From Granulicella aggregans (GTDB lineage Bacteria; Acidobacteriota; Terriglobia; Terriglobales; Acidobacteriaceae), in the NCBI RefSeq assembly GCF_025685565.1, contig NZ_JAGSYE010000002.1, forward strand, positions 1 through 64,000: DNA of 64,000 bases, written 5' to 3'. Below the pieces are notes generated by a model. The model did not search any database and had not been told where the DNA came from. It saw only the letters and a program-made list of their open reading frames with translations. Positions 51,005 to 62,165 of this stretch are shown piece after piece. Every line of letters starts with the position of its first letter. Position 1 is the stretch's first letter. Both the position numbers and the translations under genes were made by a program.

Positions 51005-52279
51005 ATGCGATTTGAACTCTTCATTGCCAGCCGCTACCTCCGCGCGAAGCGCCGCCAGGCGGTCGTCGGTGTCATCACGGCCATCTCGGTCATCGGCGTT
51101 GCTGCCGGAGTGGCGTCGCTCATCATCGCGCTCGCCATTACCAACGGCATGCGACGCGACCTGCAGGAGAGGCTTGTTGGCTCCACGGCGCACGTGATGC
51201 TCATGAAGGTCGCCGGAGATGGCATCCGCGACTGGCAGCCGTTGCTTTCTCGGCTGCGCACAACTCCCCATGTCACCGCCGCAGCTCCCGGCCTCTGGGA
51301 GCAAGTCCTCATCTCGCGTGGTGCCCGCAGTAGCGGAGCCCTCATCAAGGGCATCGTCCCGGCGAACGAACGCACCGTAAGCGATCTTCTGAAGGGCATG
51401 GTCTCCGGCTCGGCGAACGCGCTCGAGCCCGCGGCCCCTTGCGATGGTGTTCTTGATACCGGCAACGATTGCAGCCAAACTCCAGCGATCCCGCCGATCG
51501 TCATCGGGAAAGATATGGCCGATACCCTCGGCGTCCAGGTCGGCGAGACCGTCCAAGTCATCAGCCCGCAAGGCGAGATGACACCCTTTGGCCTCGTCCC
51601 ACGCTATCAGCGGTACACCCTTGTAGGCATCTTCAAATCAGGTTTCTACCAGTATGACTCCGCCTACGCCTTCACCCGCCTCGCCGATGCGCAGCGCCTT
51701 TTCTCCGAGCCTGATCTGATCTCCGTCATCAGCTTCAAGGTCGACAATCTGTACGCCGCCGACAAGATCGGCCGCACCATCGAGCAGGCCGCCGGCCCCG
51801 GCTTCCAGACGACTAACTGGATGGAGCAGAACATCGAACTCTTCCGAGCCCTAAGGCTCGAACAGTACGTCTCCTTCATCGTCCTCACGCTGATAGTCTT
51901 CGTCGCCGCATTGAACATTCTGATCGCCCTGACCATGATGGTCATGGAGAAGACCCGCGACATCGCCGTCCTCATGAGCTTCGGCGTTCGCCCGGAGCAG
52001 GTCCGCCGCATCTTCCTCTTCCAGGGCCTGCTGATCTCGGTCATCGGCACGGTCCTCGGCCTGATCGTCGGCTACGGGATGAGCTGGCTCGGCGGACACT
52101 ATCGTTTCATCCACCTCGACGCCTCGGTCTACTCGATCGAGTACCTGCCGTTTGCGCCAACGCTGATCGACGGCCTCATCGTCACTGCTGTCTCGCTGGG
52201 AGTCAGCCTGATCGCCACGCTCTATCCGAGCGGAAGCGCTGCGAGTGTGCTTCCTGCTGAAGCTCTGCGATACGAATAG
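51005..52279 (+). CDS. lolC: LolC/LolE-type lipoprotein-releasing permease
   Basis: A 424-residue MacB-like permease. TM1 (IGVAAGVASLIIALAI) is preceded by FIASRYLRAKRRQAVVG; a ~220-residue periplasmic domain (AAAPGLWEQVLISRGARS, LGVQVGETVQVISPQGEM) follows; three more helices lie in the C-terminal FtsX domain (VSFIVLTLIVFVAALNIL, FLFQGLLISVIGTVLGLI, LIVTAVSLGVSLIATLYP). With LolD it would extract lipoproteins for outer-membrane sorting. A single permease type is seen; in acidobacteria it may act as a homodimer (LolF-like). Confidence 0.9.
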   Translation: MRFELFIASRYLRAKRRQAVVGVITAISVIGVAAGVASLIIALAITNGMRRDLQERLVGSTAHVMLMKVAGDGIRDWQPLLSRLRTTPHVTAAAPGLWEQVLISRGARSSGALIKGIVPANERTVSDLLKGMVSGSANALEPAAPCDGVLDTGNDCSQTPAIPPIVIGKDMADTLGVQVGETVQVISPQGEMTPFGLVPRYQRYTLVGIFKSGFYQYDSAYAFTRLADAQRLFSEPDLISVISFKVDNLYAADKIGRTIEQAAGPGFQTTNWMEQNIELFRALRLEQYVSFIVLTLIVFVAALNILIALTMMVMEKTRDIAVLMSFGVRPEQVRRIFLFQGLLISVIGTVLGLIVGYGMSWLGGHYRFIHLDASVYSIEYLPFAPTLIDGLIVTAVSLGVSLIATLYPSGSAASVLPAEALRYE

Positions 52280-52288
52280 AGAAGGTTC

Positions 52289-52789
52289 ATGGAGCCAGAA
52301 GAGAAATCACACAAGGATCCCCGCCTAAGGTACGCGCACCTCATCCCCGACGGGATGGCAAAGATGCACACTCTCGAGCACTATCTCAACACGGCTACAA
52401 GCCTTGAACCTGTCCTCCTCGAACTCGTCCGCCTACGCGCCTCCCAGATGAACGGCTGCGAGTACTGCATCACCCTCCACACCGCCGAACTCAAGAAGCA
52501 CAACGAGTCCCCCGCCCGCATCGACTCCGTCGCCGACTGGCGCAACTCCGATGCCTACACCCACCGTGAGCGCGCCGCCCTTGCCTGGGCCGAGGCCGTC
52601 ACCAACATCCAGGACGGCCACGCGCCCGATGCCGTCTACAACGAACTGCGCGCGCACTTCACGGATGTCGAGACCGCCAACCTCACCCTTGTCCTTACCA
52701 CGATCAACGCGTGGAATCGTCTCGCGATTGCGATGGGCTCGTACTCCGGCAATCGATCGCCCGCTTGCGTTACTGTTGAATCAGCATGA
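52289..52789 (+). CDS. AhpD-like carboxymuconolactone decarboxylase family protein
   Basis: A 166-residue protein with the AhpD-type redox centre in MNGCEYCITLHTAELKKH (CxxC plus distal His). LVRLRASQ leads into it, and ALAWAEAVTNIQDGH and LVLTTINAWNRLAIAMG are further family blocks. AhpD-like proteins are alkylhydroperoxidases or peroxide-linked reductases. It lies nine bases after lolC and overlaps lolD (ATGA), an unusual place. A redox role in lipoprotein export is speculation; accidental co-transcription is equally possible. Confidence 0.88.
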   Translation: MEPEEKSHKDPRLRYAHLIPDGMAKMHTLEHYLNTATSLEPVLLELVRLRASQMNGCEYCITLHTAELKKHNESPARIDSVADWRNSDAYTHRERAALAWAEAVTNIQDGHAPDAVYNELRAHFTDVETANLTLVLTTINAWNRLAIAMGSYSGNRSPACVTVESA

Positions 52790-53517
52790 CGGAAGCAGTC
52801 GACACATCACGCCTGGAACCTTGGATTGTTGAGCCCCGGGACGTCGTCCTGCGAGCGGCGAAGCTCTCGAAAACCTACACCACCGGAAGAGGTCAGCTAG
52901 ACCTCTTCCGCGATCTCGATCTCGAAGTCTACGCAGGCGAGATGGTAGCCATCGTAGGCGAAAGCGGCGTTGGCAAGAGCTCCCTGCTTCACCTCCTCGC
53001 CGCGCTTGATCGCCCAACCTCCGGTGAAGTCTGGTGCGGCGAAAGCAAGTTGAGCCAGTTCACCCCATCGCAGGCCGCCGAGTTCCGCAACCGGGACGTT
53101 GGTTACGTCTGGCAGTTCCACTACCTGCTGCCCGAGTTCACCGCGGCCGAAAATGTAGCTATGCCGCTGCTGGCTCGCGGCGACACCCGCCGGGCCGCCA
53201 TGCAGCAGGCGATGGTCTGGCTTTCGGAGGTGGGCCTTGCAGATCGCGCCGAGCACCGTTCCGGCGAACTGAGCGGCGGCGAACAGCAGCGCGTAAGCCT
53301 CGCCCGCGCCCTGGTCACCGAGCCAAAGCTCCTTCTGGCCGACGAGCCGACCGGGGATCTTGATGGAAAGACAGCAGATATCGTCTTCGACCTGATCCAG
53401 AACCTGCACAAAGCGCACGGTCTGGGCAGTGTTCTGGTCACCCACAATCTTGAGTTTGCCGCCCGCTGCGACCGCATGCTGCGCCTTCGCGACGGACGCC
53501 TATCTCCCAGCATCTAA
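52786..53517 (+). CDS. lolD: LolD-type ATPase
   Basis: A 243-residue ABC ATPase. Walker A VGESGVGKSSLLHLLAAL; Q-loop in GYVWQFHYLLPEFTA; signature LSGGEQQRVSLARALV; Walker B LLLADEPTGDLDG; the switch His is in VLVTHNLEFAAR. The YVWQFHYLLPEFTA segment matches LolD/MacB lineages. The ATG overlaps the AhpD-like stop. Pairs with lolC upstream; a periplasmic chaperone (LolA) is not in the window. Confidence 0.92.
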   Translation: MTEAVDTSRLEPWIVEPRDVVLRAAKLSKTYTTGRGQLDLFRDLDLEVYAGEMVAIVGESGVGKSSLLHLLAALDRPTSGEVWCGESKLSQFTPSQAAEFRNRDVGYVWQFHYLLPEFTAAENVAMPLLARGDTRRAAMQQAMVWLSEVGLADRAEHRSGELSGGEQQRVSLARALVTEPKLLLADEPTGDLDGKTADIVFDLIQNLHKAHGLGSVLVTHNLEFAARCDRMLRLRDGRLSPSI

Positions 53518-53581
53518 AGGGATCACCCGGGAGCGAGTCGTGTACCACCTTTTTCACATGGCCGGCTGAACTCATGGTGAT

Positions 53582-53597
53582 GTAACGTAACGGTAAC
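53582..53597 (+). promoter_or_regulatory. Triple GTAAC repeat upstream of clpC
   Basis: GTAAC occurs at 53582, 53587 and 53593, in a 250-bp region between lolD and clpC. It could be an operator, but the factor is unknown and no CtsR- or HAIR-type box was recognised. The ribosome site GAGGGGAAAC follows just before ATG 53768. Confidence 0.3.
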
Positions 53598-53767
53598 TTT
53601 GGCAAGACGCAAACAGTGTATTGGTGGTAGGCCGCCGGACAGATACACTATTCGCAGCGGATGGATGTCCTGGCCGGTTTGGCAGGCAGCCTGTTAGTCA
53701 TTGCAAGTGGACCAAAGGCACCCATCGTGCCCCAGGGCCGGTGGTTACCCAGTCTGTGAGGGGAAAC

Positions 53768-56245
53768 ATGTTCGAACGCTATACGGAGAAGGCGCGGCGC
53801 GTTATTTTCTTCGCGCGGTATGAGGCCAGTCAGTTTGGGTCGCCTTACATCGAGACCGAGCATCTGTTGCTCGGATTGTTGCGGGAGGACAAAGCACTAA
53901 CCAATCGTTTCCTGCGGTCGCACGCCTCTGTCGAGTCGATCCGCAAGCAGATCGAAGGCCATACTACGATCCGCGAGAAGGTCTCGACCTCGGTCGATCT
54001 ACCCCTATCAAACGAATGCAAGCGGGTCCTCGCCTACGCGGCGGAAGAGGCTGAGCGGCTCTCCCATAAGCACATCGGCACGGAACATCTTCTACTCGGC
54101 CTCCTGCGCGAAGAAAAGTGCTTCGCCGCGGAGATCCTCCAGGAGCGCGGTCTCCGTTTGCCCGCCATCCGAGAGGAACTCCAGCGCACCACGCAGGAGA
54201 AGGCTCCCGCAGCCCAGGCAGCCGGAAAGCAGAGCGGACAACGTGGCGAGCAGAGCATGCTTGCGGAGTTCTCCCGCGATCTTACTCAGTCCGCGATGGA
54301 TCAGCAGCTTGATCCGCTCGTCGGTCGCGATACGGAAGTCGATCGCGTCATTCAAATACTTTGCCGCCGCACCAAGAACAACCCTGTCCTTATCGGTGAA
54401 CCGGGCGTCGGCAAAACCGCCATCGTCGAAGGTCTCGCGCAAAAGATCGCGGACGGCGAAGTTCCCAGCTTCCTCGCCGATAAGCGCGTGCTCGCGCTCG
54501 ACCTCTCTCTGATCGTTGCGGGAACCAAGTACCGTGGTCAATTCGAAGAGCGCCTCAAGACCATCATGAAAGAGTTGATGGAGAACCAGAACTCCATCGT
54601 CTTCATCGATGAACTGCACACCCTCGTCGGCGCCGGATCGGCTGAAGGTTCGCTAGACGCCGCGAACATCCTCAAGCCCGCACTCAGCCGTGGGGAGATC
54701 CAGTGCATCGGAGCCACTACGCCTGCGGAATACCGCAAGTCCATCGAAAAAGACCGTTCTCTTGAGCGGCGCTTCCAGGCGGTCAAAGTTCCGCCGCCGA
54801 ACGAAGAAGATGCGATCAAGATCATCATGGGCATCAAGGAGAAGTACGAGAAGTTCCACGCCGTCAGCTACACCGACGACGCCATCAACTTCTCCGTCTC
54901 GCACTCCAGCCGATACATTCCCGATCGCTTCCTTCCGGACAAGGCCATCGACCTCATCGATGAGGCTGGTGCCCGGGTCAAGCTCCGCCAGACTTCCCTG
55001 CCCGAAGAGTTGACCGAAGTTCAGAAGCGCATCAAGTTCATCGTGCACCGCATGGAGAACGCCATTGCGAACCACGAGTTCGAGAAGGCGCGCTTCTACT
55101 CGGACGAGGAACGCAAGGAGCGTGAGAACCTTCGCGCCCTCCGCGACAAGTACCACCTCGACGACTCCTCCGCAGGCATCGTGACCCGCGAAGACATTGA
55201 AGATGTCGTCAGCCGCTGGACCGGTGTTCCGATCACCTCGATCAAGGAAGAAGAGACGCAAAAGCTTCTCCGCGTCGAAGAAGAACTGCACAAGCGCGTC
55301 ATCTCGCAGGACAAGGCGATCTCTGCCCTTTCCCGCGCGATCCGCCGCTCCCGCGCTGGCTTGAAGAACCCTGCTCGTCCCATCGGCAGCTTCCTCTTCC
55401 TCGGGCCTACTGGCGTCGGCAAGACGGAGATGGCTCGCACCCTGGCCCAGTTCCTCTTCGGCAACGAGAAGTCGCTGATCCGCTTCGATATGTCGGAGTT
55501 CATGGAGAAGCACTCGGTCTCGAAGCTGATCGGTTCGCCTCCGGGCTACGTCGGCTACGAGGAGGGCGGTCAGCTCACGGAGCGCGTCAAGCGTTCGCCG
55601 TACTCCGTCGTGCTGCTCGACGAGATCGAAAAGGCGCATCCGGATGTCTTCAACCTGCTTCTGCAGGTCTTTGAAGATGGCCAGCTCACCGACGGTCTAG
55701 GCAACCAGGTTGACTTCAAGAACACGATCATCATCATGACTTCGAACATTGGAGCGAAGCACCTGCAGAAGCGGCAGGGTCTCGGATTCCAGAGCGAGAA
55801 GGAAGACATGATCCTCGACAAGATGGAAGAGCTTGTGAAGGGCGAGGTTAAGCGAACCTTCAACCCCGAGTTCCTCAACCGCCTCGACGAGATCATCATC
55901 TTCATGGCGCTGACCGACCACGACCTGATGCAGATTCTCGAGCTCCTCGTGCAGCAGCTCAACACCAACCTCGTCCACAAGGCGATCACCATATCGGTCA
56001 CCGACGAAGCCAAGCAGTACATCCTGGCCAAGACGGTCGCCGACCGCACATACGGTGCCCGTCCGCTGCGCCGTGCCCTGCAGCGCTTCATCGAAGACCC
56101 GCTCTCCGAAGCCCTTATCGGCGGCGGCATCTCCGAGCGGCCTGCGTTCCTCGAGGTCTACCTCGACAACAACGTGCTCCACTATCGCCCCATCGCTGCA
56201 GATGGCGAAGAGAAAGCCGCAGGTCTCGCTCTCAGCACTGTCTAA
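53768..56245 (+). CDS. clpC: ClpC-type AAA+ unfoldase
   Basis: About 825 residues. Start ATG 53768 has GAGGGG upstream and opens [20 protein letters not shown]. Two Clp-N repeats ([37 protein letters not shown]), AAA-1 with [15 protein letters not shown] and the [15 protein letters not shown] loop, the UVR/M-domain [23 protein letters not shown]-2 with [15 protein letters not shown]. The ClpP-docking loop is [14 protein letters not shown]. It unfolds substrates for ClpP, whose gene lies 3 kb downstream. A perfect terminator follows. Confidence 0.95.
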   Translation: MFERYTEKARRVIFFARYEASQFGSPYIETEHLLLGLLREDKALTNRFLRSHASVESIRKQIEGHTTIREKVSTSVDLPLSNECKRVLAYAAEEAERLSHKHIGTEHLLLGLLREEKCFAAEILQERGLRLPAIREELQRTTQEKAPAAQAAGKQSGQRGEQSMLAEFSRDLTQSAMDQQLDPLVGRDTEVDRVIQILCRRTKNNPVLIGEPGVGKTAIVEGLAQKIADGEVPSFLADKRVLALDLSLIVAGTKYRGQFEERLKTIMKELMENQNSIVFIDELHTLVGAGSAEGSLDAANILKPALSRGEIQCIGATTPAEYRKSIEKDRSLERRFQAVKVPPPNEEDAIKIIMGIKEKYEKFHAVSYTDDAINFSVSHSSRYIPDRFLPDKAIDLIDEAGARVKLRQTSLPEELTEVQKRIKFIVHRMENAIANHEFEKARFYSDEERKERENLRALRDKYHLDDSSAGIVTREDIEDVVSRWTGVPITSIKEEETQKLLRVEEELHKRVISQDKAISALSRAIRRSRAGLKNPARPIGSFLFLGPTGVGKTEMARTLAQFLFGNEKSLIRFDMSEFMEKHSVSKLIGSPPGYVGYEEGGQLTERVKRSPYSVVLLDEIEKAHPDVFNLLLQVFEDGQLTDGLGNQVDFKNTIIIMTSNIGAKHLQKRQGLGFQSEKEDMILDKMEELVKGEVKRTFNPEFLNRLDEIIIFMALTDHDLMQILELLVQQLNTNLVHKAITISVTDEAKQYILAKTVADRTYGARPLRRALQRFIEDPLSEALIGGGISERPAFLEVYLDNNVLHYRPIAADGEEKAAGLALSTV

Positions 56246-56261
56246 CGCGACCTAAACAGAA

Positions 56262-56304
56262 AACAGAAAGGCCCCGGATCAATCCGGGGCCTTTCTGTTA
56301 CAGC
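56262..56304 (+). terminator. Strong rho-independent terminator after clpC
   Basis: AACAGAAAGGCCCCGGA and TCCGGGGCCTTTCTGTT form a perfect 17-bp stem with a TCAA loop. The descending arm contains CTTTCTGTT but only a short T-run. It lies 17 bases past clpC and may act in both directions. Confidence 0.85.
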
Positions 56305-56324
56305 CATGCTCATTATTGTTTGTC

Positions 56325-56339
56325 ATTCCCGAAGGGAAT
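56325..56339. repeat. Short palindrome ATTCCC-GAA-GGGAAT
   Basis: A 6-bp inverted repeat inside GTCATTCCCGAAGGGAATCTGC, reminiscent of the dispersed CATTC...GAAT-type repeat at 4507-4624. A second copy is not present in the window, so this is tentative. Confidence 0.3.
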
Positions 56340-56365
56340 CTGCTTCTAAAATCGAGCCGCAGAAC

Positions 56366-56671
56366 TTAGATCATCGACTTGACTTTATTTACAGACTTCG
56401 CCGCACTCGATACAAAGTCACCCGCCGCATCGACCGCATTGTCTGCATACTCCTTCGAAAGCTTGATCGCCTTATGAGCTTCCTTGCTGAGCTTCTCAGC
56501 CTGTTCCTTCAGGTAGTCACCCGCATCTTCGAGATAGTCTCCGGCATCGTCGATGTTGCGCTTGAGCTTCTTGCGCGTAACGGTGCCCGTCTGCGGCGCG
56601 TAGAGAAGAGCGATCGCCGCGCCAATCGCTGCACCCGCACCAAAAGTGATCCAGAAGCCTTTTTGACTCAT
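56366..56671 (-). CDS. YtxH domain protein
   Basis: About 101 residues from ATG 56671. A single membrane segment FWITFGAGAAIGAAIALLYA with the family's GAxxGAxxALLYAPxxG pattern is followed by TRKKLKRNIDDAGDYLEDAG and an amphipathic helical tail. YtxH proteins are stress-linked membrane-associated proteins of unknown biochemistry. An in-frame start ten codons upstream is possible. Monocistronic. Confidence 0.85.
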   Translation of the reverse strand: MSQKGFWITFGAGAAIGAAIALLYAPQTGTVTRKKLKRNIDDAGDYLEDAGDYLKEQAEKLSKEAHKAIKLSKEYADNAVDAAGDFVSSAAKSVNKVKSMI

Positions 56672-56761
56672 ACGTACCTCGTCCTTTGTATTTTCAACCA
56701 ACCTCCATTCAGATTCTCACTTTCGGGCAGAGGTTGGATTTAATTCTTTTTCCTTCCGCGC

Positions 56762-57490
56762 TCAATCGAGACCCGCCAACTCCCGCGCCCGCACGAAAAT
56801 CCGTGCAAACATCACCTTGTCCAGCCGTCCCGTATTCGTATTCCGCAGAGAGGGATGATAAGCCGCCAGCAGAAACAGCCCGTTCGGCAACAGATACTCC
56901 GCACCATGCCCAAACTTGTAGGCCGACCGCCGCTCGATCACGCCAGCAGCGAGGAGGTGCGCCAGATAGCCATCGAATGCGATCTTCCCCAGCGCCACGA
57001 CCACCTTCACCCGCTTGAGTTCCCCAACCTCTGCCGTCAGGTGCCTCGCGCAGTTGCGGATCTCCTGGGGCGTAGGCTTGTCCCCCGGTGGAGCGCATCG
57101 GACCACGGAGCAGATCCACGCGTGCCGCAGCTTCAGGCCGTCGTCTCGCGAGACCGCGTTGCCGTGGTTCGCCAGCCCCACCTCGTGCAGCACGGGATAC
57201 ATGAAGTTCCCGGCCCCATCCCCGGTAAACGGCCTTCCCGTCCGATTCGCCCCGTGCGCTCCCGGAGCCAGCCCGATAATCAAGATCCGCGCCTTCGGGT
57301 CGCCGAATCCGGCCACCGGCTTCGCCCAGTACGTCTGGTCGATGTAAGCCCTTCGCTTCACCACGCCAAGATTCTCGCAATAAGCCCGCAGTCGCTCGCA
57401 CTGCCGGCAGGCCACGATTCCCGCCTGGATCTCCTGCAGAACCGTCAACTTCCCATCTGCCACGACACTCTTCTTCGCAATCGCTTTCAC
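56762..57490 (-). CDS. udgB: Family 5 (UDGb) uracil-DNA glycosylase
   Basis: About 242 residues. The GTG at 57490 has AGGA nine bases before it; an ATG at 57562 would add 24 residues. Iron-sulfur cysteines: VACRQCERL, CSVVRCAPPG and RNCARHL. Motif A is ILIIGLAPGAHGANRTGRPF followed by TGDGAGNFMYPVLHE, the UDGb form with no catalytic Asp/Asn in the usual place. Motif B is AYHPSLRNTNTG. It removes uracil and other deaminated bases. It lies divergent from tig. Confidence 0.92.
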   Translation of the reverse strand: MKAIAKKSVVADGKLTVLQEIQAGIVACRQCERLRAYCENLGVVKRRAYIDQTYWAKPVAGFGDPKARILIIGLAPGAHGANRTGRPFTGDGAGNFMYPVLHEVGLANHGNAVSRDDGLKLRHAWICSVVRCAPPGDKPTPQEIRNCARHLTAEVGELKRVKVVVALGKIAFDGYLAHLLAAGVIERRSAYKFGHGAEYLLPNGLFLLAAYHPSLRNTNTGRLDKVMFARIFVRARELAGLD

Positions 57491-57670
57491 TAGGTTCAAT
57501 CCTATTCGGTTCCAGGGCGGGAAATCCCCGTTTTCAGCAGGACCCCGTTTGACCCCTCCCATTCAAGGCTCGTACAGTAAAGGTTGAGGCGTCGGTCGCA
57601 TCCTGCGTGAATATCCGCGCACACCGGCCTAAAAGATTTCGTCACACGCACTCCGAAAGGCAACAAGACA

Positions 57671-59104
57671 TTGACCCCTACCGAGCTTGAAACGACTCCT
57701 GAAGCAGCACACGACCACACCCACGATCACGATCATGACCACGCGCACGATCACGACCACAGCGATCTCGCGCCCGGCCTGCACCAGCACCAGCACGGCC
57801 CCACGCTGAACCCCGAACTCGCCCGCGAGATCGAAGTCGAAGTCCCCGCCGACGAAGTCTCGAAAGCCTTTAAGACCGTCACCAAGCGCTACCAGAAGCT
57901 CGCCCGCATCCCCGGCTTCCGCGCCGGCAAGGTTCCTGAGTCGCTCATCAAGACCCGATTCGCCAAGGAAGTCCGCCAGGAAGTCCTCGAGAGCCTCGTC
58001 TCCGACCGCTTCAAGCAGGCCATCGATTCGCAGAAGATCACCCCGGCCTCGCAGCCGCAGATGGTCGATATGCAGCTTCTCGACGGTCAGCCACTGAAGT
58101 TCAAGGCCGCCTTCGAAGTCTTCCCCGAGATCGATCTGACTGGCTACGAGACCGTCCACGTCGAAAAGCAGGACGCCACCCTGACCGACGAGGAGTTCCA
58201 GGCCGAGCTTGACCGCGTTCTCGAGAGCCACGCCGTCGTCGAACCCGTCGAAGAAGAGCGCGAGCTTGTCGATGGCGACTGGGCCGAGATCGAGTTCAAG
58301 GGCCAGATCAAGGACCTCGCTCAGACCGTTACTGAAGATGGCGTCGAAAACACCTCGCAGACCGAGCCCATCACCGGCGACAACGTCCTCGTGGAGATCG
58401 GCGGCAAGAACACCCTGCCTGCCTTCAACGACGCTCTGCGCGGCACCAAGCCCGGCCAGGAGATGAGCTTCGAGGTCTCTTACCCGGCGGATTTCGGTGA
58501 ACCCAAGCTCGCCGGTCAGACCGTCAGCTACGACGTCACCGTCAAGGCCATCAAGAAGAAGACCTTCCCTGCCCGCGATGCCGAGTTCGCTTCGCAGCTC
58601 GGAGCCTTCGAGACCTGGGAAGAGTTCGAGTCGAAGCTCCGAGAGATGGCGTCTAGCCGCAAGGCGGAGTCGCTCCAGAACGTCGCCAAGGACAAGCTCC
58701 TCGGCGACCTCATCGAGAAGTATCCCTTCCCTGTTCCGGAGTCTTTCGTGCAGCAGCAGATCGATGCTCGTCTCGACCGTGGCCTTCGCGCGCTTGCCCA
58801 GCAGGGCATGAGCACCGACGACATGCGCAAGCTCGACTTCGCCCGTCTCCGCGCCGCGCAGCGCGACCAGGCTGTCAACGAAGTGAAGGCTTCGATGATC
58901 CTCGACAAGCTCGCCCAGGCGGAGAACGTCGAGATCAGCGAAGACGAGCTCAACAACGAAGTCATGATGCTCTCCATGCAGTCGCGCGAGCCCTACGAGA
59001 CGCTTGCTGCTCGTCTCGCCTCCGACGGCGGCATCGACAGGCTTCGCGATCAGATGAAGCGCGAAAAGGTCGGCAACCTGCTCTACGAAAAGCTGGCTTC
59101 GTAA
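57671..59104 (+). CDS. tig: Trigger factor with His/Asp-rich N-terminal extension
   Basis: A 477-residue ribosome-associated chaperone starting TTG 57671. Residues ~13-43 are an unusual metal-binding-like stretch with about 15 histidines among Asp (HDHTHDHDHDHAHDHDH). The ribosome-binding domain follows (ARIPGFRAGKVPESLIKTRF), then the FKBP-type PPIase (NTLPAFNDALRGTKPGQEMS), then the SurA-like arms. E. coli trigger factor has no such N-terminus. Possible nickel or zinc buffering is inference. It leads tig-clpP-clpX. Confidence 0.93.
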   Translation: MTPTELETTPEAAHDHTHDHDHDHAHDHDHSDLAPGLHQHQHGPTLNPELAREIEVEVPADEVSKAFKTVTKRYQKLARIPGFRAGKVPESLIKTRFAKEVRQEVLESLVSDRFKQAIDSQKITPASQPQMVDMQLLDGQPLKFKAAFEVFPEIDLTGYETVHVEKQDATLTDEEFQAELDRVLESHAVVEPVEEERELVDGDWAEIEFKGQIKDLAQTVTEDGVENTSQTEPITGDNVLVEIGGKNTLPAFNDALRGTKPGQEMSFEVSYPADFGEPKLAGQTVSYDVTVKAIKKKTFPARDAEFASQLGAFETWEEFESKLREMASSRKAESLQNVAKDKLLGDLIEKYPFPVPESFVQQQIDARLDRGLRALAQQGMSTDDMRKLDFARLRAAQRDQAVNEVKASMILDKLAQAENVEISEDELNNEVMMLSMQSREPYETLAARLASDGGIDRLRDQMKREKVGNLLYEKLAS

Positions 59105-59182
59105 GAGAAACCCTCATACACACAACCCAATCAAGTGCATCAGAACCGCGGTGGCAACACCAGCAAAAGGAAAGAGCGTGTT

Positions 59183-59773
59183 ATGGGACTAGTACCTATG
59201 GTGATCGAGCAGACGAGTCGTGGCGAACGTGCCTACGACATCTACAGCCGTCTGCTCCGCGACAACATCATCTTTCTCGGCACCCCGATCGACGACAACA
59301 TCGCCAACGTCATCATCGCGCAGATGCTGTTCCTCAGCGGTGAAGACCCGGAGAAGGACATCCAGCTCTACATCAACTCTCCGGGCGGCTCCATCACCGC
59401 AGGTCTGGCGATCTATGACACCATGCAGTACATCAAGAACGATGTCGTCACCTTCTGCATCGGACAGGCCGCCAGCATGGGAGCCTTCCTGTTGATGGCC
59501 GGCAAGAAGGGCAAGCGTTTCGCTCTGCCCAACTCGCGCATCCTCATCCACCAGCCGTCGATGGGCGGCCTCAGCGGACAGGCGACGGACATCGACATCC
59601 ACGCCCGCGAGATTCTTCGCATCCGTGAGATCACCAACAAGCTGATGAGCCATTCCACCGGCCAGCCACTCGCACAGATCGAACGAGACGTGGAGCGCGA
59701 CTTCATCATGACCGCGCCCCAGGCCAAGGAGTACGGCATTATCGACGACATCATCGACCGGCCGCGCACCTAA
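59183..59773 (+). CDS. clpP: ClpP protease
   Basis: About 196 residues from ATG 59183 (AAAGGAAAGAG upstream; an in-frame start 16 codons earlier is less likely). Serine in [14 protein letters not shown], His in [11 protein letters not shown], Asp in [14 protein letters not shown]. The N-terminal loop [20 protein letters not shown] is complete. It assembles as a tetradecamer and is fed by ClpX, encoded next, and ClpC. A terminator lies between clpP and clpX. Confidence 0.96.
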   Translation: MGLVPMVIEQTSRGERAYDIYSRLLRDNIIFLGTPIDDNIANVIIAQMLFLSGEDPEKDIQLYINSPGGSITAGLAIYDTMQYIKNDVVTFCIGQAASMGAFLLMAGKKGKRFALPNSRILIHQPSMGGLSGQATDIDIHAREILRIREITNKLMSHSTGQPLAQIERDVERDFIMTAPQAKEYGIIDDIIDRPRT

Positions 59774-59805
59774 ATCCGCTTCACTCTGTCATCCGTTGTA
59801 CAAAG

Positions 59806-59837
59806 CAATCGCCCGAGCACTCTCGGGCGATTGTTTT
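59806..59837 (+). terminator. Rho-independent terminator after clpP
   Basis: CAATCGCCCGAG - CACT - CTCGGGCGATTG forms a perfect 12-bp stem, followed by TTTT. It lies 33 bases past clpP and should partly uncouple clpX. Confidence 0.88.
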
Positions 59838-59987
59838 GGCACATTACCAGCACGCACCCTAACCGGTACCCGCCGGCAATTAACTTCGACTTGCCCACAA
59901 TGCCGGTCGCAACGATCAGGTGTAAACTTCGATATAACGTGACACAAGTAATGGGTCACCTTGGTCTCGACAGGAGCTGTTCCCTCA

Positions 59988-61271
<1,284 letters not shown>

Positions 61272-61290
61272 GCTAGATGATTCAGTAAAG

Positions 61291-61324
61291 AGCCTGAAGA
61301 GCCAACCTCTCTTCAGGCTTTTTC
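61291..61324 (+). terminator. Rho-independent terminator after clpX
   Basis: AGCCTGAAGAG - CCAACCT - CTCTTCAGGCT makes an 11-bp stem followed by TTTTTCT. It lies 19 bases past clpX. Confidence 0.85.
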
Positions 61325-61455
61325 TATTGCGACAAAGAAAGTTTTTCTGACGACTGAACAGGATGAGGCAAACTGCCGATAGGGCGTCCAGGGTCGTGTG
61401 CGAGCCAAGCTCTCTCCATCTTCTCCCCGCGATCCTGTCAAAATGGAGAAGACCA

Positions 61456-62013
61456 TTGACACAAACTTTCCGAAACATTGTGGTGTTGGTTTTCTTGCTC
61501 TGCCTTGTAAAGTCGGCCGAGGCGCAGACTCCGAACTTGTCCCCTGATGACACAGTCGCCTACATTAACGGCACCCTCCACAAATACCCCACCCTTGAGT
61601 TTGTCGATCATGGTTGCCCTGGATACGAGCAGTCCGTCGCTATCTCGGAAGATCGCCGGAGCCTGTTGATTACACAGAATTTAGGGCATTCCGTGGTCGG
61701 AACCTGCGGGGACATTCAAACCCTGACGGTTCCCATATTCAGCCTGGATCGAGAGGGATTTGGTAGTTGGTCCAAGGTGGCCCAGCACTCCGCCTTTGCC
61801 TTGGCCTGCATCAATGGTGTGGACTGCTTCAGTCGCCGGTCGTCTGCTCAGCTCTTTCCGCGGGCTGCAAACCGCTGGCATCTGCGGATTACAGCGCCGG
61901 ATCAGGTCTCGAATGAACTCACGAGGGCAGTTCAACATCTTCTGGATTCGCTCTTGACCGAGGCAAACGGCCGCCTCGATGCCAATGATCCCTTCGCAAA
62001 ACGCGCTCACTGA
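61456..62013 (+). CDS. Small secreted protein between clpX and lon
   Basis: About 185 residues. TTG 61456 with GGAGAAG five bases before it gives a clean signal peptide (VVLVFLLCLVKSAEAQ). The mature part, AYINGTLHKYPTLEFVDHGC and YEQSVAISEDRRSLLITQNL, is a mixed alpha/beta domain with four cysteines, likely in two disulfides, and a helical C-terminus (LTRAVQHLLDSLLTEAN). The family is not recognised. An in-frame start at 61363 would hide the signal peptide. Confidence 0.65.
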   Translation: MTQTFRNIVVLVFLLCLVKSAEAQTPNLSPDDTVAYINGTLHKYPTLEFVDHGCPGYEQSVAISEDRRSLLITQNLGHSVVGTCGDIQTLTVPIFSLDREGFGSWSKVAQHSAFALACINGVDCFSRRSSAQLFPRAANRWHLRITAPDQVSNELTRAVQHLLDSLLTEANGRLDANDPFAKRAH

Positions 62014-62165
62014 TTCTTCGCTACACCTGGGATCGGCAATTTGATCGGGTGCTAAATCAGGCCCCGGTCAGATTCGCATGTTCCTCCCTCCCCAATTACA
62101 ATCACGTAAACGCGCGGTAGCCCCGCTTGCATCCTGCAGCGCTGCCGAACGTCTAATGGGGATAT

